Below, piece by piece: positions 24,342 to 36,116 of a stretch of 64,000 bases of DNA. The notes beneath the pieces are model-generated. The model was given only the letters and a program-made list of their open reading frames with translations, searched no databases and had not been told where the DNA came from. Numbering within the stretch: position 1 is the stretch's first letter; each line of letters begins with the position of its first letter. The DNA comes from Methyloligella sp050110875 (GTDB lineage: Bacteria > Pseudomonadota > Alphaproteobacteria > Rhizobiales > Methyloligellaceae), in contig CP188828.1 of assembly GCA_050110875.1 (NCBI GenBank), forward strand, positions 2,232,001 through 2,296,000, read 5' to 3'. A program made the position numbers and the translations under genes.

Positions 24342-26381
24342 CTAACCGCCGAACATGCCGAGCATGCGCTTCAGCCAGGCGCTGCCCTGCTCGGCTGCGC
24401 GCTGTCCCATCTCGGCCACGCCGGTCGATGCGGTGACGCCCGGCGTATAGGTGCCCGGCAGGCCGTAGGGCTGCTTGCCCTCATGGGCGATCAGCATCAC
24501 GTCATGCCAGACTTCGGCGGGAATCGTGCCTCCGGTGACCTTCTTCATCGGTGTGTTGTCGTCATTGCCGATCCAGACGCCCGCCAGGTAATGAGCGGTA
24601 TAGCCGACGAACCAGGCATCCTTCGAGCTCTGGGTCGTGCCCGTCTTGCCGCCGGCAACGTGCTTCGGGATACCGGCGCGGCGCCCGGTACCGCTCACCA
24701 TCACCGCATTCATCATATCGTTCATGGCGCCGAGTTGCGCCCGTCCCACGGCCGGAGCGGCAGGGGAGGGCTGCCAGCGATAGAGCACCCGCCCATCGGC
24801 GTTGCGGATTTCCTCGATCACATGGGTCTGGGCCCGCATGCCGCCATTGGCGAAGGGGGCGTAAGAGGCGGTCAGCTCCAGAAGGCTCACCTCGGAGGTG
24901 CCCAGGGCGATGGACGGCTCGATGCCGAGTTTGGAGTCGATGCCCATGCGATGCGCTGTCCGCACGACACGGGCCGGTCCGACCTGGCGGATCAGCTTCA
25001 CCGCCACCGAATTGAGCGACTTCTCCAGCCCCTGGCGAAGGGTCACCTCGCCGTGATAGCGGGCCTTGTAGTTCTTCGGCGTCCAACCGCCCATATCGAC
25101 CGGCGAGTCGATGGCGAGGGAATCCGGCGTATAGCCCGCCTCCATGGCGGCGAGATAGACGAAGGGCTTGAAGGCCGAGCCGGGCTGGCGCTTCGCTTTC
25201 ACCGCCCGGTTATAGGGACTCGTTTGATAGGAACGCCCACCGACCAAGGCCCGCACGGCACCATCCGTGCTCAAAACGACCACGGCGCCTTCATGGGCAC
25301 CGCCGTCCTTGCCTTCGGTCTCAAGCTTTTTCCGCAAGACCGTCTGGGCGGTCTTCTGCAAGCTCGGTTCGATGCTGGTGGTCACGATCAGATCGCCGTG
25401 CTTCTCGCCTACATATTCCGGCAGCAGCTCCGCCACCCAATCGACGATATAGGGAAAGCCGGTCTGATCGCCCTCGGCGCGCAGGCCCAGCGGCTCTTCC
25501 GCGGCACGCTTGGCTTCCGCTTCCGTGATGAAGCCCGCATCCACCATATTGTCGAGCACGACCTCGAGGCGCGAATTGGCCAGTGCGCGGCTGCGGGTCG
25601 GCGCGTAGGTGGACGGTGCCTTCAGGAGCCCCGCCAGCAGCGCCGATTCGGGCAGGTTGAGATCGGTGGCCGATTTGCCGAAATAGCGCCGCGAGGCGGC
25701 CTCGACCCCATAGGCCCCACCACCGAAATAGACCCGGTTCAGATAGAGCTCCATGATCTGGTTCTTGTCGAACCGCCGCTCCAGCCAGATCGCGTAGACC
25801 ATTTCCTCGATCTTCCGCTGAATGGTGCGGTCCGGCTTGAGGAACAGGTTTTTGGCGAGCTGCTGGGTGATGGTGGAGCCGCCTTCCACGAAAGCCCCGG
25901 CCATGATGTCGACGGCGGCCGCCCGCATCAGACCCAGGGGGTCGATGCCGAAATGGCTGTAGAAGCGGCGATCTTCCGTCGCGATCACCGCCTCGATCAG
26001 ATGAGGCGGCAGCTCTTCCACCCGAACATGGCCGCGGCGAAGCCCCCGCTCGGCCAGCATGGTCCCGTCGGCGGCCAGCACCTGAACGTTCGGCGGCCGG
26101 TCGTCCAGCGTAAGCAGCACCGGGTCGGGCAGCCGCGAGGTAAGGTGGATGGCGTAAAGCCCAAAGCAGAATGCCCCCAGCAGGCCCGCCAGCATGGTGA
26201 AGCGGAACAGACGGCCGAGCACGGGTGTGCTCTGCTTGGTCCGGCGCCGCGAACGGCTGCCTTTCCGGCGCGGTGCGGTTTTGCGATGGGAGCTCTTGCG
26301 GCGGCGCTCGAATGTGGGCTCGATTCGCCCGTCGCCGCCCGCAGATCTGCCGGCGGGTCGTCGCTTGCGCCCGTTGCTCAT
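24342..26381 (-). CDS. Penicillin-binding protein 1A (bifunctional transglycosylase/transpeptidase)
   Basis: This class A PBP polymerises and crosslinks peptidoglycan. It has 679 residues: a very basic cytoplasmic tail (1-55), one membrane anchor (about 58-80), a GT51 glycosyltransferase with catalytic E136 in ATEDRRFYSHFGID, and a transpeptidase with S402-x-x-K405 (GSAFKPF), SLN at 455-457 and KTGTTQ from K579. It lacks the long OB insertion of E. coli PBP1a, and its length fits the PbpC/MrcA-like alphaproteobacterial type. The tail, with many RR/KR pairs, is unusually long and basic. Confidence 0.93.
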   Translation of the reverse strand: MSNGRKRRPAGRSAGGDGRIEPTFERRRKSSHRKTAPRRKGSRSRRRTKQSTPVLGRLFRFTMLAGLLGAFCFGLYAIHLTSRLPDPVLLTLDDRPPNVQVLAADGTMLAERGLRRGHVRVEELPPHLIEAVIATEDRRFYSHFGIDPLGLMRAAAVDIMAGAFVEGGSTITQQLAKNLFLKPDRTIQRKIEEMVYAIWLERRFDKNQIMELYLNRVYFGGGAYGVEAASRRYFGKSATDLNLPESALLAGLLKAPSTYAPTRSRALANSRLEVVLDNMVDAGFITEAEAKRAAEEPLGLRAEGDQTGFPYIVDWVAELLPEYVGEKHGDLIVTTSIEPSLQKTAQTVLRKKLETEGKDGGAHEGAVVVLSTDGAVRALVGGRSYQTSPYNRAVKAKRQPGSAFKPFVYLAAMEAGYTPDSLAIDSPVDMGGWTPKNYKARYHGEVTLRQGLEKSLNSVAVKLIRQVGPARVVRTAHRMGIDSKLGIEPSIALGTSEVSLLELTASYAPFANGGMRAQTHVIEEIRNADGRVLYRWQPSPAAPAVGRAQLGAMNDMMNAVMVSGTGRRAGIPKHVAGGKTGTTQSSKDAWFVGYTAHYLAGVWIGNDDNTPMKKVTGGTIPAEVWHDVMLIAHEGKQPYGLPGTYTPGVTASTGVAEMGQRAAEQGSAWLKRMLGMFGG

Positions 26382-26524
26382 CAGTTACGCCCCGCCAGTG
26401 ACTGCGAAAAAAGGTCCGAGAATCGCTTTAACCATAGGTTTCTCGCCTTGCTATCGGGTTAAGGTTTGCGGCGCTTTAGCGTCGAGATCGAATTTTCAAT
26501 CGCCACGCAACCAAACTGGAATCC

Positions 26525-27859
26525 ATGTCACCGCCCGTCTCCCGCATCGTTACCGACGACCGTCTGCCCGATACCGCCGATATCGCGATTATCGGTGGCG
26601 GCATCATCGGCTGTTCCGCCGCTTATTATCTCGCCCGCAAGGGTCTCTCCGTGGTCCTGGTCGAGAAGGGCCACGTCGCCGGCGAGCAATCGAGCCGCAA
26701 CTGGGGCTGGGTGCGCCAACAGGGCCGCGCCGAAGCCGAAATGGCGCTTTCACGTGAATCATTACGTCTCTGGGGCGAGCTTCAGAACGAAAGCCCGAGG
26801 GATCTCGGCTTCCGCCACGCCGGTGTCCTCTACGTCACCGAGACGGAAGACGATATGGAGCGCTGGCGCAAATGGCAGCAAACGGCGCGAAACTACCAGA
26901 TCGAGAGTAGCATCCTGGATGCGCAATCGGCGAGGGACCTGACCCCCGGCTGCAACATCCCCTGGATTGGCGGACTCTACACCGAGAATGACGGCCGCGC
27001 CGAGCCGGCCCTGGCCGCGCCGGCCATCGCTGAGATGGCGCGGGAAAAAGGGGCCGCGATCCTCCAGCGATGCGCTGCCCGGGGGTTGGAATTGGAGCAG
27101 CACCGGGTGACGGGTCTGGTCACCGAGAAGGGCACCGTCAAGACGGAGAAGGTGATCTGCGCCGGCGGTGCCTGGGCGGCCCTGTTTTGCCGCCGCCATG
27201 GGCTGAGAGTGCCGATTCTCGGCGTGCGCGCCACCGCCATGCGCACCCAGGAGGCGCCCGAGGTCACCAGCGGCATGATCGGCACGGCCCCCTTCTGTAT
27301 CAGGCGGCGCACCGATGGCGGCTATACCCTCGCCAAGCGCAGCCCCTTGCGCTTCGATCTCACGCCGGAAGCCTTCCGCCATATGGCGGCCTTCTGGCCG
27401 GCCTTCCTGAAAGAGGGCAGCAAGATGAAAATCCGCTTCGGCCGCGCGTTCTTCGAGGCCTGGTCGCGCCCCAAGGAATGGCCGCTGGACCGGCCCTCGC
27501 CATTCGAGAAGGAGAGCGTGCGCGTCACCGATCCGGAGCCTGATCCCGAGCCGATCGGCCAGGCGCTCAAGAATTTGCGGAATGCCTATCCGGAGCTCGC
27601 CGGCATCGAGATGGCGGAAAGCTGGGCCGGGCTGATCGATGCGACCCCCGATGCCATTCCCGTGATTTCGGCGATCGACGAGATCTCCGGCTTTTATCTC
27701 GCCGCCGGCTCGAGCGGTCACGGCTTCGGCACGGGACCCGCGGCGGGCCATCTGATCGGCGATATCGCCCTCGGCGAGGAGCCCATCGTGGACCCGTACC
27801 CGTTCCGCTTTTCCCGCATGGTCGACGGCACAACGCTGGTGCCGGAGACGGGCTTTTAG
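26525..27859 (+). CDS. FAD-dependent oxidoreductase, glycine/D-amino acid oxidase (DadA) family
   Basis: This 444-residue flavoprotein has the Rossmann motif IIGGGIIGCSAAYYLARKG at about 22-40, with the ribose-binding acid at VLVEKGH. The C-terminal second flavin motif is AAGSSGHGFGTGPAAGHLIG. The SSRNWGWVRQQGRAEAEM segment is typical of the DAO family members that act on amino acids or betaines. The substrate is unknown. It is divergent from PBP1A and monocistronic. A family C repeat separates it from gyrB. Demethylation of a glycine-betaine relative is possible but only a guess. Confidence 0.85.
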   Translation: MSPPVSRIVTDDRLPDTADIAIIGGGIIGCSAAYYLARKGLSVVLVEKGHVAGEQSSRNWGWVRQQGRAEAEMALSRESLRLWGELQNESPRDLGFRHAGVLYVTETEDDMERWRKWQQTARNYQIESSILDAQSARDLTPGCNIPWIGGLYTENDGRAEPALAAPAIAEMAREKGAAILQRCAARGLELEQHRVTGLVTEKGTVKTEKVICAGGAWAALFCRRHGLRVPILGVRATAMRTQEAPEVTSGMIGTAPFCIRRRTDGGYTLAKRSPLRFDLTPEAFRHMAAFWPAFLKEGSKMKIRFGRAFFEAWSRPKEWPLDRPSPFEKESVRVTDPEPDPEPIGQALKNLRNAYPELAGIEMAESWAGLIDATPDAIPVISAIDEISGFYLAAGSSGHGFGTGPAAGHLIGDIALGEEPIVDPYPFRFSRMVDGTTLVPETGF

Positions 27860-27881
27860 GGCGCGCAGCTTGCCGCAGTGC

Positions 27882-27999
27882 GCTCCCTCTCCCCGCCGGG
27901 GAGAGGGGGAAATAGAGTGTGAGGAAGGGCCAAGCTCTCGAGTCTTGCGCCCCTCACCCGAGCGCTAAAGCGCCGACCTCTCCCCAATGGGGAGAGGTG
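27882..27999. repeat. Family C intergenic repeat (copy 1)
   Basis: The 5' part is a CTCCCTCTCCCC / GGGGAGAGGG hairpin. The 3' part reads CCCCTCACCCGAGCGCT, AAGCGC, GACCTCTCCCC, AATGGGGAGAGGTG. The 3' half is almost identical to 46136-46182. It lies between the convergent FAD gene and gyrB, and its GC hairpins may also end transcription. Confidence 0.75.
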
Positions 28000-28027
28000 A
28001 ACGGAATGCTCCTGAAGACGAAACCTG

Positions 28028-30457
<2,430 letters not shown>

Positions 30458-30775
30458 GCGAAGCCTGATATTGGTCCTGGAGAATGCGGGCGGGGAGGGA
30501 GGTTGAAAAAGAAGCCTTCCGCCGCGCCCGAATTATAGCGCAACGGGCCGAAAAAGTCTGCTACTGCGGCAAGATGGATGCCCTTTCCAGGGCACGGCGG
30601 AACGCGCTTTCGAAGTGCAAGAAAGCGCGGAATATTGGGAAAAATATGGAGCCAGGCTCAGACCTGTCTCGCCGGGCGGAAAATCATCCGTGATCGGACG
30701 CGGCTGGCGCCCCTGGAACCGGCCTACCCATCGTCAAATCGCGCCTTTCCCAGGTCGCTCCCAAGGCCTGTGATT
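30458..30775. other. Gap of 318 bases between gyrB and the GGDEF-EAL gene
   Basis: Apart from the gyrB promoter candidate I see no gene, strong terminator or repeat here. The small ORFs on both strands show no recognisable protein. The gap breaks co-transcription of gyrB with recF. Confidence 0.6.
30532..30560 (-). promoter_or_regulatory. Candidate sigma-70 promoter of gyrB
   Basis: On the minus strand a perfect TATAAT (30537-30532) is preceded by a 17-base spacer and CAGACT, which matches TTGACA only in the central GAC. Transcription would start near 30525, giving a leader of about 70 bases. Confidence 0.5.
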
Positions 30776-33484
30776 CTAGGCCGATTCAGACGTTTCGAAC
30801 GGGGAGAAGCCTGGCCCCTGCAGCAGCGCCGCCGCCTTCGCGGCCGGTATGGCTGGGCTGAAATAATTGCTCTGCACGATCTTGCAGCCGACCTTCGCCA
30901 TGAAGGCGCATTGTGCGTGAGATTCGGCGCCTTCCGCGACCACCTCGATGCCCAGCTCGCGGGCGAGCCCCACCACAGCGCGCACGATCGAGGCCGCATC
31001 GGGATTGCGCGTCGCATCGACGATGAAGCGGCGGTCGATCTTCAGTCGCGAGACGTGGAACGATCTCAGGTAATCGAGAGAGGAATATCCGGTGCCGAAA
31101 TCGTCGATGGCGATCCGCACGCCGATCTCCCGCAGCCGGTCCAGAGCGATTTTGTGCTTCTGGGCCGTCTCCATGAGAACCGTCTCGGTAAGCTCCAGTT
31201 CGAGCTGCTCGGGCGCCAGGCCGTTATGCTCCAGGGCGGCCTCCACGATCCGGTTGAGATCGGAGGTCAGTTTGAACTGCGCTGCGGATAGATTGACCGC
31301 GATGATCGGTGTTTTGATCCCGGCAACCTGCCAAGCCTTGCTCTGTCGGCATGCCTCGCCGATGCACCATCGGCCGATCGCCGCGATACTTCCCGTGGTC
31401 TCCGCGATGTGGATGAATTCGGCGGGCAGGATCAGCCCTCGGGCAGGATGGTTCCAGCGGATCAACGCCTCCAGTCCGACGATGCGGCCGGTGTCGAGCG
31501 CCACCTGCGGCTGGTGAAACAGCTCGAACTCATCCCGCTCCAGGGCAAGCTTCAGATCGCGCCCCGTGGTGATGCGCTGACGCACCTTCTTGTCGAGGGC
31601 CGCGACATGGAAGCGGAATTGATTGCGTCCTTCCTCCTTGGCCCGGTAGAGCGCGAGATCGGCCTTCGACATCATCATGTCCGGGCTCCCGATATCTCGG
31701 TGATACGGCACGATGCCGATGCTCGCCGTCGTATTCACCTGATTGCCATCGAGCTTGAAGGGTTGCGCCAAGGCCGTGCCGATCTTCGTGGCCAAGCGTT
31801 CGATACTGTCGATATCGGGTGGGTTGTCCTGCAAGATGGCGAATTCGTCGCCGCCGAAGCGGGCGATCAAATCGGTATCGCGCACGCAGTTCCGCAAACG
31901 GTCTGCGACCGCCCGCAGGAGCGCATCGCCCACCGGGTGGCCGAGCGTGTCGTTGACGTCCTTGAAGTGGTCGAGATCGAGATAGAGCACGGCGAAGTCG
32001 TTGTCGCGCCGTCTGGCTTGTGCGAATTCCAGATTGAGCCGATCCAGAAAGGCCGCTCGGTTGGCAAGACCCGTAAGGATATCGGACCGCGCCAGGGCCT
32101 CGATCTTTTGGGCCGAACGCCGCATGTCGGTGACGTCGCGAAAGAACCAGACCCGCCCCAGATATGTCTTGTCGGCACCGAAGAGCGGACCGGAATGACG
32201 CTCGATGATGCGCCCGTCCTTGAGCTCCACGTCCTCATGGCTCGCCATCGCCGTATTGTCGTAATGGTCCCGGACCCGGGCGACAAAAGCCGTCTCGTTC
32301 TTCACTCTCGCGGCGACGGCCTGCAGCACGGGCCTGTCATCGCCTTTGCGGACCAGGTGCTTCGGCAGCTCCCATAGGGACACGAAGTTCTGGTTGAAGG
32401 CGATGATCTGGTCTTGGTCGTCGACGATCAGGATGGCGTCGGGCGAGCATTCGATCGCCGTGGTCAGCATGATGTGGGAGAAGCTCAGCTCCTTCTCCGC
32501 CTGCTTGCGCTCCGTAACGTCGGTTAGGACGCCTTCGACGCCCAAGAGATTTCCGTCGGCATCGCGCAGGGCCGTCCCCTCGCTGTCGAACCACGCCAGG
32601 AATCCGTCGGGCTTGCGAAGGCGCATATCGGTCTGGATACGGTCCCGCTTGCCGCTGGTGACCAGCTTGATGTTCTTCCGCATCGTCGGAAGATCCTTGG
32701 GCTCGATCAGGCTGACCCAGTCTTCCGGTTTGGCGAGGAGATCGCGCGCTTCATAGCCGTAATGGCGGATATTTTCCGAGATATAGGTAAGCGGGTAAGG
32801 GGGCTTTGCGCCTAGCCGGTAGAGGATGACCGGGCTCTTCTCGATGATTTGCTTGGCATTGGCGAGACTTTCGATCCGCCGTCCCCGCTCCACCGCGGCC
32901 CCGATTAGCTCGGCCAAGGTCTGCAAGGTGTCGACCTCGGCCGACGACCAGTCCCGCTCCTGTCGATCGTCGAAGCCGAGCTGGCCCCACCATTCCCCAT
33001 CGACGAAGATCGGAACCACCGCGACCGACTCGACGCCGCTCTTTTTCAGAAAGCCTCGCGCCGGTCCTTTCAGATCGCTTGTTTTTGCGAGCACGACCTC
33101 GTCTCTGCGCAACCGCGACATCCAGGATGTCAGGCCCGCCTCGGTCATGTTTTGCTTCGTGAGGTCACGCAAGGGGGCCGGCAGGGTCACGCCTGGAGCA
33201 TTCCAGATATAGTGGGCGATCGCGCGTCCATCGCTGCCATCCGTCGGATCGATCTGAAACAGATGCACCCGATCCACACCGGTGGCCTTGCCGACATGCT
33301 CGATGACCTTGGTCAGGGAGCGTTCGAAATCCCGCGAGCGCAACAGTTCCTTGGCGCTCAGCGTAACGGCTTCGAGGATCGTATCGCGGCGCTGGCGATG
33401 AAGCGGGGAGCGCGGCGTCCCGGATTCCGAATCCTGGCCGCGGCTCCAGCGTCCGCCCGCGCGCCCCTGAGCTGACGAGCCCAT
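30776..33484 (-). CDS. GAF-PAS-PAS-GGDEF-EAL cyclic-di-GMP signalling protein
   Basis: This 902-residue cytosolic protein can both make and break c-di-GMP. From the chosen start: GAF about 30-190 (VDRVHLFQ, GVESVAVVPIFVDGEWWGQLGFD), PAS about 195-325, a second PAS about 330-450, GGDEF about 460-625 and EAL about 640-890. The cyclase motif GGDEF is intact, with an inhibitory-site RDTD five residues before it. The EAL domain has EALIRWNHP, DDFGTGYSSLDYL and EVVAEGAES. No membrane segment is seen. GGGAGG stands 7 bases before ATG 33484, so I prefer it to ATG 33499. The gene is inserted between recF and gyrB. Confidence 0.93.
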   Translation of the reverse strand: MGSSAQGRAGGRWSRGQDSESGTPRSPLHRQRRDTILEAVTLSAKELLRSRDFERSLTKVIEHVGKATGVDRVHLFQIDPTDGSDGRAIAHYIWNAPGVTLPAPLRDLTKQNMTEAGLTSWMSRLRRDEVVLAKTSDLKGPARGFLKKSGVESVAVVPIFVDGEWWGQLGFDDRQERDWSSAEVDTLQTLAELIGAAVERGRRIESLANAKQIIEKSPVILYRLGAKPPYPLTYISENIRHYGYEARDLLAKPEDWVSLIEPKDLPTMRKNIKLVTSGKRDRIQTDMRLRKPDGFLAWFDSEGTALRDADGNLLGVEGVLTDVTERKQAEKELSFSHIMLTTAIECSPDAILIVDDQDQIIAFNQNFVSLWELPKHLVRKGDDRPVLQAVAARVKNETAFVARVRDHYDNTAMASHEDVELKDGRIIERHSGPLFGADKTYLGRVWFFRDVTDMRRSAQKIEALARSDILTGLANRAAFLDRLNLEFAQARRRDNDFAVLYLDLDHFKDVNDTLGHPVGDALLRAVADRLRNCVRDTDLIARFGGDEFAILQDNPPDIDSIERLATKIGTALAQPFKLDGNQVNTTASIGIVPYHRDIGSPDMMMSKADLALYRAKEEGRNQFRFHVAALDKKVRQRITTGRDLKLALERDEFELFHQPQVALDTGRIVGLEALIRWNHPARGLILPAEFIHIAETTGSIAAIGRWCIGEACRQSKAWQVAGIKTPIIAVNLSAAQFKLTSDLNRIVEAALEHNGLAPEQLELELTETVLMETAQKHKIALDRLREIGVRIAIDDFGTGYSSLDYLRSFHVSRLKIDRRFIVDATRNPDAASIVRAVVGLARELGIEVVAEGAESHAQCAFMAKVGCKIVQSNYFSPAIPAAKAAALLQGPGFSPFETSESA

Positions 33485-33574
33485 CCAAGAACCTCCCATG
33501 GGTGAATTGGAAGGATTTTAAGGAAGAAAGATCGACGATCCGTTCTGCGAATCGTTCGAATTGGAAGAATTCGC

Positions 33575-34771
33575 TCAGCCTTCGATCGTGCCTTGCGACA
33601 CCGCCAGATGCCGGGCATCGGCCAGGATCGGAGCGAACAGCGCCTCGTCCGTCCCCGTCATCCAGGCCTGCGAGCCGAGCCGAAGGATTTCGGCGAAGAG
33701 TGCCTCCCGCCGCGTGGCGTCGAGATGGGCCGCAACTTCGTCCAGAAGGATCAGCGGGGGCGCCTTGTCGAGCTGCGTGAGAAGAGCCGCTTGCGACAGC
33801 ACGAGACCGAGAAGCAAAGCCTTCTGCTCGCCTGAGGAGCACAGCTCCGCCGGCCGTCCGCTCGGCCCGTGAGAGACGACCAGGTCGCTTCTGTGAGGTC
33901 CTTCGAGGGTCCGCTGAGCCGCACGGTCGCGCTCGCGATCCCGCGCAAGCCTCTCCCGATAGGCATCTTCGGCCTCGACGGCGGAACCGTCCATCAGAGC
34001 AGCTTCCAGCGTGCCGGAAAGGGCAAGGGACGACCAGGGGAAGAGCCCTTGCATCAGGCTTTCCTTCGAGCTCTCGATCAGCGAGGCGAGCCTGGAGACC
34101 GCATCGAGCCGGGCGGCTGCGATGGCCGTGCCGGTCTCCGCCATCTGCTCTTCCAGCCCCGCGAACAAAGAGGCAGAGCCTTCGTGAAGCTGAAACAGCC
34201 GGTTCCGCTGGCGCATCGCCCGCTCGAAACGCGCCCTGGGGCTCCGCATTTTAGGATCGACGGCGAGCATCAGCCGGTCGAGAAAACGCCGCCGCTCGGA
34301 AGCCGGCCCGGTGAACAGCCCGTCCATGGCCGGGATCAGCCAGACCAGCTTCACATGGTTGGCGAGCGCGTTGGCGGAAGCGTCCTTGCCGGCGATCCGG
34401 ACATTGCGCGCCGTGCGCTCCTCGTCGCCCGCCAGTCCGAAGCCCGTGCCGATGGAAACGTTCTCGCCGCCGCTTGCAACCTTGCCGGCGATGGCCCAGC
34501 CGCCTTGCCCCCCGTGTCGCGCGAGTTCGCGATAGGGCCGGCCGCGCAGACCCTGGCCCGGACCGAGCAGGGAGACGGCTTCAAGCAGACTCGTCTTGCC
34601 GGCGCCGTTATCGCCGACCAGCACCACGGGACGCGCATCCAGATTGAGCCGCGCCGCGGCGAAATTGCGGAAATCGGTGAGGGTGAGCTGCTCGATAAAC
34701 AGCTTCGGCGCGTGGGCTCGATCGTCATCGCCCTGCGTATGGTCGTGTTCGGGGATCGGCTGCGCGGTCAT
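33575..34771 (-). CDS. recF: DNA replication and repair protein RecF
   Basis: RecF is an SMC-like ATPase that loads RecA at gaps. The protein has 398 residues. Walker A is GDNGAGKTS at about 54-62, preceded by LTLTDFRNFAAARLNLD. The C-terminal signature CSSGEQKALLLGLVLSQA and Walker B LILLDEVAAHLD are present. Its ATG overlaps the dnaN stop (ATGA), so it is translated together with the sliding clamp. The first 22 residues are a polar extension compared with the usual N-terminus. Confidence 0.95.
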   Translation of the reverse strand: MTAQPIPEHDHTQGDDDRAHAPKLFIEQLTLTDFRNFAAARLNLDARPVVLVGDNGAGKTSLLEAVSLLGPGQGLRGRPYRELARHGGQGGWAIAGKVASGGENVSIGTGFGLAGDEERTARNVRIAGKDASANALANHVKLVWLIPAMDGLFTGPASERRRFLDRLMLAVDPKMRSPRARFERAMRQRNRLFQLHEGSASLFAGLEEQMAETGTAIAAARLDAVSRLASLIESSKESLMQGLFPWSSLALSGTLEAALMDGSAVEAEDAYRERLARDRERDRAAQRTLEGPHRSDLVVSHGPSGRPAELCSSGEQKALLLGLVLSQAALLTQLDKAPPLILLDEVAAHLDATRREALFAEILRLGSQAWMTGTDEALFAPILADARHLAVSQGTIEG

Positions 34772-35886
34772 ACCCGCATCGGCATCAGCACATAGAGCAC
34801 CGATGCGTCGTCGCTGTCCTTCACCACCGTGGGCGAGCCCGGATCGGCGAACACGTATTCCGCCGTGCCGCTCTCCAGCTGCTCGGCGATATCGAGCAGA
34901 TAGCGCGCATTGAAGCCGATCTCGAGACTGTCCGCGTCGTAATCGACCGGCAGCTCTTCCGTCGCGCTGCCGCTATCGGGATTGTTCACCGAAAGCACCA
35001 GCTTGTTGGGCGCGATGGCGAGCTTCACCGCCCGGCCCTTGTCGCTGGAAAGGGTGGAGACGCGATCCACCGCCTTGGCGAAGGCGATGTTGTCGACCTC
35101 CATCTGCTTGTCGTTGCCTTGCGGGATCACCCGCTCGTAATCCGGGAAGGTGCCGTCGATCAGCTTCGAGGTGAGCACCGATTTGTTGGTGGTCGCGCGG
35201 ATCTTCGAGGCGGAAAGCTCGATCTTCACCTCTTCGTCGGCATCCTCGGTCAGCCGGTGCAGGTCCGCCACCGCCTTGCGTGGTACGATCACCCCCGGCA
35301 TGCCGACCGCGCCGGAGGGCAGCGGCAGCTCCATCTGCGCCAGCCGGTGGCCGTCGGTGGCCACGGCCCGCAAGGTGCTTGCGCCCTCGGCCTCCACGGC
35401 GTGCAGATAGATGCCGTTGAGGTAATAGCGGGTCTCTTCCGTGGAGATCGCGAACCGCGTCTTCTCGATCAGCCGCCGCAGGTCCTTCGCCGGCAGCGTG
35501 AAGCTGTGGGACAGATCCTCGACGCTCAGGCGCGGGAAATCCTCCGCCGAAAGCGTCTGCAGGGCGAAGCGCGCCGGACCGCAGGCGATATTGAGCCGTG
35601 CGGCCTCTTCATCCAGCGACAGGACGATATCCGTCCCGTCGGGCAGCTTCCGCACGATATCGTGGAACATATGCGCCGGCACCGTGGTGGTGCCTTCGGT
35701 CTTGGTCTGGCACGACACGGTCTCGACGATCTCCATATCGAGATCCGTGGCGGTGAGCCCGACCTCGCCCGGCTTCGTATCGAGACGCACATTGGACAGG
35801 ATGGGGATCGTGTTGCGCCGTTCGACCACGCTTGCCACATGGGCCAGGGCCTTCACCAGGCCCGCTTTCTCAATGGTCAGCTCCAT
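34768..35886 (-). CDS. dnaN: DNA polymerase III beta sliding clamp
   Basis: DnaN is the ring-shaped processivity clamp. The protein has 372 residues, the normal length, and three repeated clamp domains. Typical sequences are VERRNTIPILSNVRL near the start, FPRLSVEDLSHSF in the middle, and LEIGFNARYLLD and the C-terminal VLYVLMPMRV. It is followed by recF with a 4-base overlap. It lies 230 bases downstream of dnaA on the same strand; this gap is long enough for a separate dnaN promoter, which I did not identify. Confidence 0.97.
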   Translation of the reverse strand: MELTIEKAGLVKALAHVASVVERRNTIPILSNVRLDTKPGEVGLTATDLDMEIVETVSCQTKTEGTTTVPAHMFHDIVRKLPDGTDIVLSLDEEAARLNIACGPARFALQTLSAEDFPRLSVEDLSHSFTLPAKDLRRLIEKTRFAISTEETRYYLNGIYLHAVEAEGASTLRAVATDGHRLAQMELPLPSGAVGMPGVIVPRKAVADLHRLTEDADEEVKIELSASKIRATTNKSVLTSKLIDGTFPDYERVIPQGNDKQMEVDNIAFAKAVDRVSTLSSDKGRAVKLAIAPNKLVLSVNNPDSGSATEELPVDYDADSLEIGFNARYLLDIAEQLESGTAEYVFADPGSPTVVKDSDDASVLYVLMPMRV

Positions 35887-36116
35887 GATCCCGATCGATC
35901 CCCTGAAATGCTTGCCCGAAATCTTGCCTGGCCTTCGGCGGCGGCGTTAGGGCCGCTTTCGGAAGCCTTCCGGCATCCGTCCTGTTGGGCGAGGCGTGCT
36001 TGAGAAAATTCGTAGAACGCGCGTCCAGAACTTGCCGCGAGAGGCGTCGTTTTGCAAGCGAAAGGGCGGGATTCCGGCTCTTCGCCAAAACCCCGCCATG
36101 GCCTCCGTGATACGCT

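Noticed and set aside
24198..26462. 754-residue plus-strand frame opposite PBP1A
   Set aside because: High-GC antisense shadow. The minus strand encodes a complete class A PBP with all catalytic motifs.
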